Part shown: positions 5,166-9,183 of the stretch, piece after piece | Numbering within the stretch: the stretch's first letter is position 1 | How the letters are laid out: each line of letters opens with the position of its first letter | Assembly (NCBI GenBank): GCA_050114795.1 | Contig: JASFRS010000096.1 | Span: 1 to 9,183, forward strand | Length of the DNA: 9,183 bases | From: JASFRS01 sp050114795 | GTDB taxonomy: Bacteria; Pseudomonadota; Alphaproteobacteria; Sphingomonadales; CAKZYD01 | Reading direction: 5' to 3' | The notes under the pieces: generated by a model | The model's input: the letters and a program-made list of their open reading frames with translations, nothing else | Databases searched by the model: none | Told to the model about the DNA's origin: nothing | Program-made: the position numbers and the translations under genes

Positions 5166-6773
5166 ATGGCGGTTCTTAAATCAGCGCTCTCAACGCGCTC
5201 AGAAGCTTTTAAAATCAATGCCGCGGCTTTAAAGCGCGATGTCGAAGACTTGCGTGCAAAAATTGCTGAAATATCGAAGGGTGGCAGTGAGCGTGCAAGG
5301 GAAAAACACCTCTCCCGCGGGAAACTCCTGCCTCGTCAGCGGGTCGAGCAGCTTATTGATACAGGCAGCTCCTTTTTGGAATTTTCCCAGCTTGCCGCGC
5401 ATAATATGTACGATAGTGAAATTCCAGCAGCAGGTGTTATCACGGGCATTGGTCGAATTGCCGGACAAGAATGTGTGATTGTCTGTAATGACGCAACGGT
5501 CAAAGGCGGCACTTATTACCCGATGACGGTCAAGAAGCATCTCCGCGCACAGGAGATTGCGCAGCAGAATAATCTGCCTTGTATTTATCTCGTCGATAGC
5601 GGTGGTGCCAATCTGCCAAACCAGGATGAGGTTTTCCCAGACAAAGAACACTTTGGTCGTATTTTCTATAACCAGGCCAATATGTCAGCCCAGGGCATTC
5701 CCCAGATCGCTGTGGTCATGGGGTCCTGTACGGCTGGTGGAGCTTATGTTCCTGCCATGTCAGACGAATCCATCATCGTTAAGAACCAAGGTACGATCTT
5801 TCTTGGTGGGCCTCCCCTTGTTAAAGCGGCAACGGGTGAGGTTGTTTCAGCCGAAGATCTCGGCGGTGGCGATGTGCATTCACGGCATTCAGGCGTTACC
5901 GACCATTTGGCTGCGAATGACCCGCATGCGCTTGCTTTGGCGCGTCAGGTGGTTTCCAACCTAAACCGCGTCAAAAAGCTGGATATAAATGTTCGTGAAG
6001 TGAAAGAGCCCCTATACGATCCACAGGAACTATATGGCGTAATCCCGGCAGACAACCGACAGCCCTATGATGTACGTGAAGTTATCGCACGTATCGTTGA
6101 TGGTTCCGAATTTGATGAGTTTAAAAAGCTTTATGGCCAGACATTGGTCACAGGCTTTGCGCATCTTTACGGTTATCCCGTAGGCATCGTTGCCAATAAT
6201 GGCGTGCTGTTTTCCGAATCTGCTTTGAAAGGCGCGCATTTCGTTGAATTATGCTCGCAGCGCGGCATCCCCCTCCTCTTCCTGCAAAACATCACGGGCT
6301 TCATGGTCGGGCGCAAATATGAAACCGGTGGCATTGCCAAAGATGGTGCGAAAATGGTGACAGCGGTAGCAACGACTAAAGTCCCCAAAATCACAACCTT
6401 AATTGGCGGCAGCTTTGGTGCGGGAAATTACGGCATGTGTGGCCGGGCTTATGACCCGCGTTTCTTGTGGATGTGGCCCAATGCGCGCATCTCTGTCATG
6501 GGCGGTGAACAGGCAGCCAGCGTTTTAGCCCAAGTTAAACGTGACGGCATGGAAGCGCGCGGTGAAAATTGGTCAGATGCCGATGAAGCCGCATTTAAAG
6601 ACCCAATCCGCGCGCAATATGAACATCAGGGCCATCCCTATTATGCCTCCGCCCGCCTTTGGGATGACGGCGTGATTGACCCGGCTGACACAAGGCGTGT
6701 TCTTGGCTTATCGCTTTCAGCGGCACTGAACGCACCAATTGAACCCACGCGCTTCGGCGTCTTTAGGATGTGA
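5166..6773 (+). CDS. mccB: Methylcrotonyl-CoA carboxylase, carboxyltransferase (beta) subunit
   Basis: A 535-residue protein of typical family length. With the biotin-carrying alpha subunit it carboxylates 3-methylcrotonyl-CoA to 3-methylglutaconyl-CoA in leucine and isovalerate degradation. The opening MAVLKSALSTRSEAF and ARGKLLPR-like region (residues 51-57 here SRGKLLP) are characteristic of the MCC beta subunit. So are VCNDATVKGGTYYPMTVKKHL (106-126) and IYLVDSGGANLPNQDEVFPD (140-159). Glycine-rich oxyanion-hole segments lie at GSCTAGGAY (186-194) and GGSFGAGNYGMCG (414-426), and LQNITGFMVG is near 373-382. The ATG at 5166 is chosen because family members start at this sequence and GAGGGG lies 9 bases upstream; the frame stays open to an ATG at 5094, but those 24 residues are unlike the family. 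The next gene starts 4 bases after its stop, so the two are co-transcribed. Confidence 0.96.
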   Translation: MAVLKSALSTRSEAFKINAAALKRDVEDLRAKIAEISKGGSERAREKHLSRGKLLPRQRVEQLIDTGSSFLEFSQLAAHNMYDSEIPAAGVITGIGRIAGQECVIVCNDATVKGGTYYPMTVKKHLRAQEIAQQNNLPCIYLVDSGGANLPNQDEVFPDKEHFGRIFYNQANMSAQGIPQIAVVMGSCTAGGAYVPAMSDESIIVKNQGTIFLGGPPLVKAATGEVVSAEDLGGGDVHSRHSGVTDHLAANDPHALALARQVVSNLNRVKKLDINVREVKEPLYDPQELYGVIPADNRQPYDVREVIARIVDGSEFDEFKKLYGQTLVTGFAHLYGYPVGIVANNGVLFSESALKGAHFVELCSQRGIPLLFLQNITGFMVGRKYETGGIAKDGAKMVTAVATTKVPKITTLIGGSFGAGNYGMCGRAYDPRFLWMWPNARISVMGGEQAASVLAQVKRDGMEARGENWSDADEAAFKDPIRAQYEHQGHPYYASARLWDDGVIDPADTRRVLGLSLSAALNAPIEPTRFGVFRM

Positions 6774-6777
6774 TGCG

Positions 6778-7581
6778 ATGGATGAGATGATTTTAACCCA
6801 AATAGATGATCGCGGTGTCGCGCATATCATTTTAAATCGCCCTGATGTGCATAATGCCTTCAACGCTGAGGTTATTGGCCTGTTGCACGATGCCTTTTGT
6901 TCTCTTGGCCAAAATGAGGACGTAAGGGCTATCGTGTTGCGTGCAGAAGGCCGCAGCTTCAGCGCAGGTGCTGATTTGGGCTGGATGAAAGATGCAGCGA
7001 ACTGGTCAATCGAAGACAATCTCTCAGATGCCGGACGTTTATCCGCCATGTTGGATGCGTTCAACAGCTGCCCTAAGCCGACAATTGCGCTTGTGCAAGG
7101 TGCCGCTTTTGGTGGTGGTGTGGGGCTTGTCGCCTGCGCCGATATTGCCTTGGGCACAGCTCATGCCAAATTTGCCCTAAGCGAAGTGCGATTGGGTATC
7201 TTGCCTGCAACCATTTCACCTTATGTCATTGCTGCGATTGGACCCCGCCAGGCCCGGCGTTATTTTCAAACGGCCGAGCGTTTTGATGCGAGAGAGGCAC
7301 AGCGTATTGGCTTACTGCACGAGATTTTGGCAGATGAACAGGCATTGGGGGCGCGAGCCGAAGAAATCATCGCGGAACTGCTAAAAGGCGGCCCTCAAGC
7401 CCAGGCCGCGTCCAAACAATTGGTCTTTAATGTGACGGGCCGCGACATTAATTATGAGCTCAGGCGGGAAACGGCTGAAAGCATTGCAAAACACCGCACC
7501 AGCATCGAGGGTCAAGAGGGCTTGCGCGCCTTTTTTGAAAAACGCCCTGCTGCCTGGATTAACAGCGACAAGAAAAGCTGA
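6778..7581 (+). CDS. liuC: 3-methylglutaconyl-CoA hydratase (enoyl-CoA hydratase/crotonase family)
   Basis: A 267-residue crotonase-fold enzyme expected to hydrate 3-methylglutaconyl-CoA to 3-hydroxy-3-methylglutaryl-CoA, the step after MCC. Visible features are the LNRPDVHNAFN opening (19-29), the first oxyanion-hole segment FSAGADLGWMK (61-71) and the second FGGGVGLVACADIA (111-124). SEVRLGILPATISPYV (135-150) contains Glu136, aligning with the catalytic Glu164 of rat enoyl-CoA hydratase. The other catalytic Glu (Glu144 in rat) is Gly116 here; as far as I recall this is usual in LiuC-type proteins. AERFDAREAQRIGLLHE (166-182) is also typical. ATG 6778 is preferred, with AGGA 9 bases upstream inside the mccB end; earlier codons only overlap mccB. 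The position between mccB and mccA supports the specific substrate. Other enoyl-CoA specificities cannot be excluded from sequence alone. Confidence 0.9.
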   Translation: MDEMILTQIDDRGVAHIILNRPDVHNAFNAEVIGLLHDAFCSLGQNEDVRAIVLRAEGRSFSAGADLGWMKDAANWSIEDNLSDAGRLSAMLDAFNSCPKPTIALVQGAAFGGGVGLVACADIALGTAHAKFALSEVRLGILPATISPYVIAAIGPRQARRYFQTAERFDAREAQRIGLLHEILADEQALGARAEEIIAELLKGGPQAQAASKQLVFNVTGRDINYELRRETAESIAKHRTSIEGQEGLRAFFEKRPAAWINSDKKS

Positions 7582-7594
7582 AGGTTTTCAAACC

Positions 7595-9183
7595 ATGAGT
7601 GATAAAAGCATTTCCAAACTCTTGATTGCGAACCGAGGCGAAATTGCCGTCCGGGTCATTAAAACAGCACGGGCTATGGGCATACGCACTATCGCAGTCT
7701 ATTCAGAGGCAGATGAGCATGCACTTTTTGTCGAATTAGCAGATGAAGCGTATCTCATTGGCCCGGCCAATGTGTCTGAAAGCTATTTGCAGGCAGACAA
7801 AATTCTTGAAGTCGCAAAACAATCAGGCGCGAATGCCATTCATCCAGGCTATGGTTTTCTCTCGGAAAATGCCGATTTTGCAGATAAATGCGCCAAGGCT
7901 GGGATAATTTTTGTCGGCCCAACGGGCGACGCCATCCGCGCCATGGGCTTGAAAGATAAAGCAAAGGCATTGATGACTGAGGCCGGTGTGCCCGTGGTTC
8001 CTGGATATCATGGTGCATCTCAGGATGAGGCACTCCTAGCCAAAGAGGCGGAGCGCATCGGATATCCAGTACTTATCAAAGCCGTATCAGGCGGTGGCGG
8101 CAAAGGCATGCGCCGGGTCGACCAGGCCAAAGATTTCAGTGCTGCCTTAAAGTCTGCTCAAAGCGAGGGGCAGTCGTCCTTTGGCGATCCCCGGGTCTTG
8201 ATTGAGAAATATATCGAAAAACCCCGACATATTGAAATCCAAGTTTTTGCAGATAGCCATGGCAATGCCGTTCATTTATTTGAACGTGACTGCTCCCTTC
8301 AACGGCGCCACCAAAAAGTGGTGGAAGAGGCCCCTGCCCCCTCCATGAGCGCTACTTTACGCACGCAAATGGGCAATGCCGCCGTAAAAGCTGCCAAAGC
8401 CATTAGCTATCAAGGTGCGGGAACCATTGAATTCATCGTGGATGTGGCTAAGGGTCTGGAAGGTGCACCCTTTTATTTCATGGAAATGAACACCCGGCTT
8501 CAGGTCGAGCACCCTGTGACTGAGGCCATTACAGGCACAGACCTTGTCGAGTGGCAGCTCCGTGTTGCGCGCGGAGAGAAACTTCCAAAAACGCAGGATG
8601 AGCTTCAAATTCAAGGCCATGCCTTTGAAGTCCGGCTTTATGCCGAGGACCCGGATAATGATTTTCTGCCCGCCATTGGCCGTCTAAAAGACCTACGCCT
8701 GGCGGAAGGTGAAGGCACCCGCATCGACACAGGCGTGCGTACCGGGGATGAAATCTCCATCTTTTATGACCCGATGATTGCGAAAGTCATTACCTATGGA
8801 GAGACCCGCGAGGCTGCACTTTCCCGCATGGCACAAGCGCTTGATGCGTCCCATGTTATGGGGTTGGCCACCAATAAGGCCTTTTTATCCCGCATCATGG
8901 CCCATGATGCATTTCGAAACGGTGACGTTGATACGGGCTTTATCCCCAGATACCTCGACGAATTACTACCTGCAAAAGCGCCCATCAGCGATGAACATTT
9001 TGTCATGGCCGCTTTAGGACGTCTGCTAGATCGGGAACAAAGGGTCAATTCAGCGAAATTATCCGATCCCACTTCCCCCTGGCACTATGTTGATGGTTGG
9101 CGGATGAATCTGCCTGCGGCAGAAACACTGCGTTTCACAAGGAATAGTGAGCATATTGAAATAGGCATCATTCGTCACGACCA
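7595..9183 (+). CDS. mccA: Methylcrotonyl-CoA carboxylase, biotin carboxylase (alpha) subunit, 3' end beyond window
   Basis: The 529 complete codons in the window give the biotin carboxylase part of the MCC alpha subunit, which carboxylates biotin with ATP and bicarbonate. The N-terminal domain has KLLIANRGEIAVRVI (8-22) and AIHPGYGFLSENADFA (81-96). The ATP-grasp region has the glycine loop SGGGGKGMR (165-173), RDCSLQRRHQKVVEEAP (231-247) with Lys241, and FMEMNTRLQVEHPVTE (295-310) with Glu297, Asn299 and Arg301. It ends with FEVRLYAEDP, where Arg347 matches the biotin carboxylase active-site Arg. GLATNKAFL and VDTGFIPRY follow near 427-451, then a DPTSPWHYVDGWRMN segment of the MCC alpha middle domain. 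The biotinyl domain with its MKM lysine lies beyond the edge. The start at 7595 is 13 bases after liuC; GAAGG, overlapping the liuC stop, is about 10 bases upstream. No frameshift is seen. The mccB and liuC neighbours favour MCC over propionyl-CoA carboxylase. Confidence 0.95.
   Translation, partial: MSDKSISKLLIANRGEIAVRVIKTARAMGIRTIAVYSEADEHALFVELADEAYLIGPANVSESYLQADKILEVAKQSGANAIHPGYGFLSENADFADKCAKAGIIFVGPTGDAIRAMGLKDKAKALMTEAGVPVVPGYHGASQDEALLAKEAERIGYPVLIKAVSGGGGKGMRRVDQAKDFSAALKSAQSEGQSSFGDPRVLIEKYIEKPRHIEIQVFADSHGNAVHLFERDCSLQRRHQKVVEEAPAPSMSATLRTQMGNAAVKAAKAISYQGAGTIEFIVDVAKGLEGAPFYFMEMNTRLQVEHPVTEAITGTDLVEWQLRVARGEKLPKTQDELQIQGHAFEVRLYAEDPDNDFLPAIGRLKDLRLAEGEGTRIDTGVRTGDEISIFYDPMIAKVITYGETREAALSRMAQALDASHVMGLATNKAFLSRIMAHDAFRNGDVDTGFIPRYLDELLPAKAPISDEHFVMAALGRLLDREQRVNSAKLSDPTSPWHYVDGWRMNLPAAETLRFTRNSEHIEIGIIRHD

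Noticed and set aside
5229..5651. 140-codon minus-strand ORF inside mccB
   Set aside because: It is a shadow of the strongly conserved MccB frame and has no recognisable features of its own.
8357..8620. Minus-strand ORFs inside mccA (also 7755-8033 and 8794-9072)
   Set aside because: They lie opposite uninterrupted biotin carboxylase motifs and have no SD or plausible protein pattern.
1..9183. CRISPR array, insertion sequence, prophage or toxin-antitoxin locus
   Set aside because: No regularly spaced repeats, transposase or integrase motifs, terminal inverted repeats or toxin families were seen. The two mini membrane proteins have no antisense RNA-like neighbour to suggest a type I toxin.

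Overview
The window looks like chromosomal DNA of a mid-GC proteobacterium, most likely an alphaproteobacterium. This is inferred from the MltB, zeta-class GST and methylcrotonyl-CoA carboxylase protein sequences, from a CTTG-type -35 element before the tRNA, and from a base composition near 50% in the rows I counted. The genus cannot be fixed from the sequence alone. I see no phage, insertion sequence, CRISPR array or toxin-antitoxin pair.

Layout. The left edge (1-444, minus) holds the start of an exported MltB-type lytic transglycosylase. A tRNA-Ser(UGA) follows at 589-678 (plus), and then a plus-strand SPOUT/TrmH-type RNA methyltransferase (868-1533). That methyltransferase is visibly AT-richer (about 43% GC) than the metabolic genes.

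From 4977 down to 1605 all genes lie on the minus strand. In transcription order they are: a small PilZ-like protein, glycerol kinase GlpK, a 60-residue two-helix membrane protein, a 27-residue one-helix membrane protein, a maleylacetoacetate isomerase/zeta GST, and a DUF2165 four-helix membrane protein. The block from glpK to maiA is tightly packed: a TAATG overlap and two 13-base gaps in which Shine-Dalgarno (SD) sequences adjoin or overlap the preceding stop codon. It is very likely one transcript. The two mini membrane proteins are the least explained genes here. The glpK leader carries a perfect 8-bp inverted repeat, one arm of which is its own SD sequence.

From 5166 to the right edge, divergent from the PilZ-like gene, runs a leucine/isovalerate degradation (liu) operon: mccB (carboxyltransferase subunit), liuC (methylglutaconyl-CoA hydratase) and mccA (biotin carboxylase subunit, cut by the window edge). 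Together they convert 3-methylcrotonyl-CoA to 3-methylglutaconyl-CoA and then to HMG-CoA. The isovaleryl-CoA dehydrogenase gene (liuA), often found upstream of mccB, is not there; instead there is a 188-base divergent intergenic region with several inverted repeats.

Most of the window is ordinary core metabolism. The items worth a second look are the two mini membrane proteins between glpK and maiA, the glpK anti-SD repeat, the repeats in the liu leader, and the AT-rich methyltransferase beside the tRNA gene. None of these is proven to be a new system.
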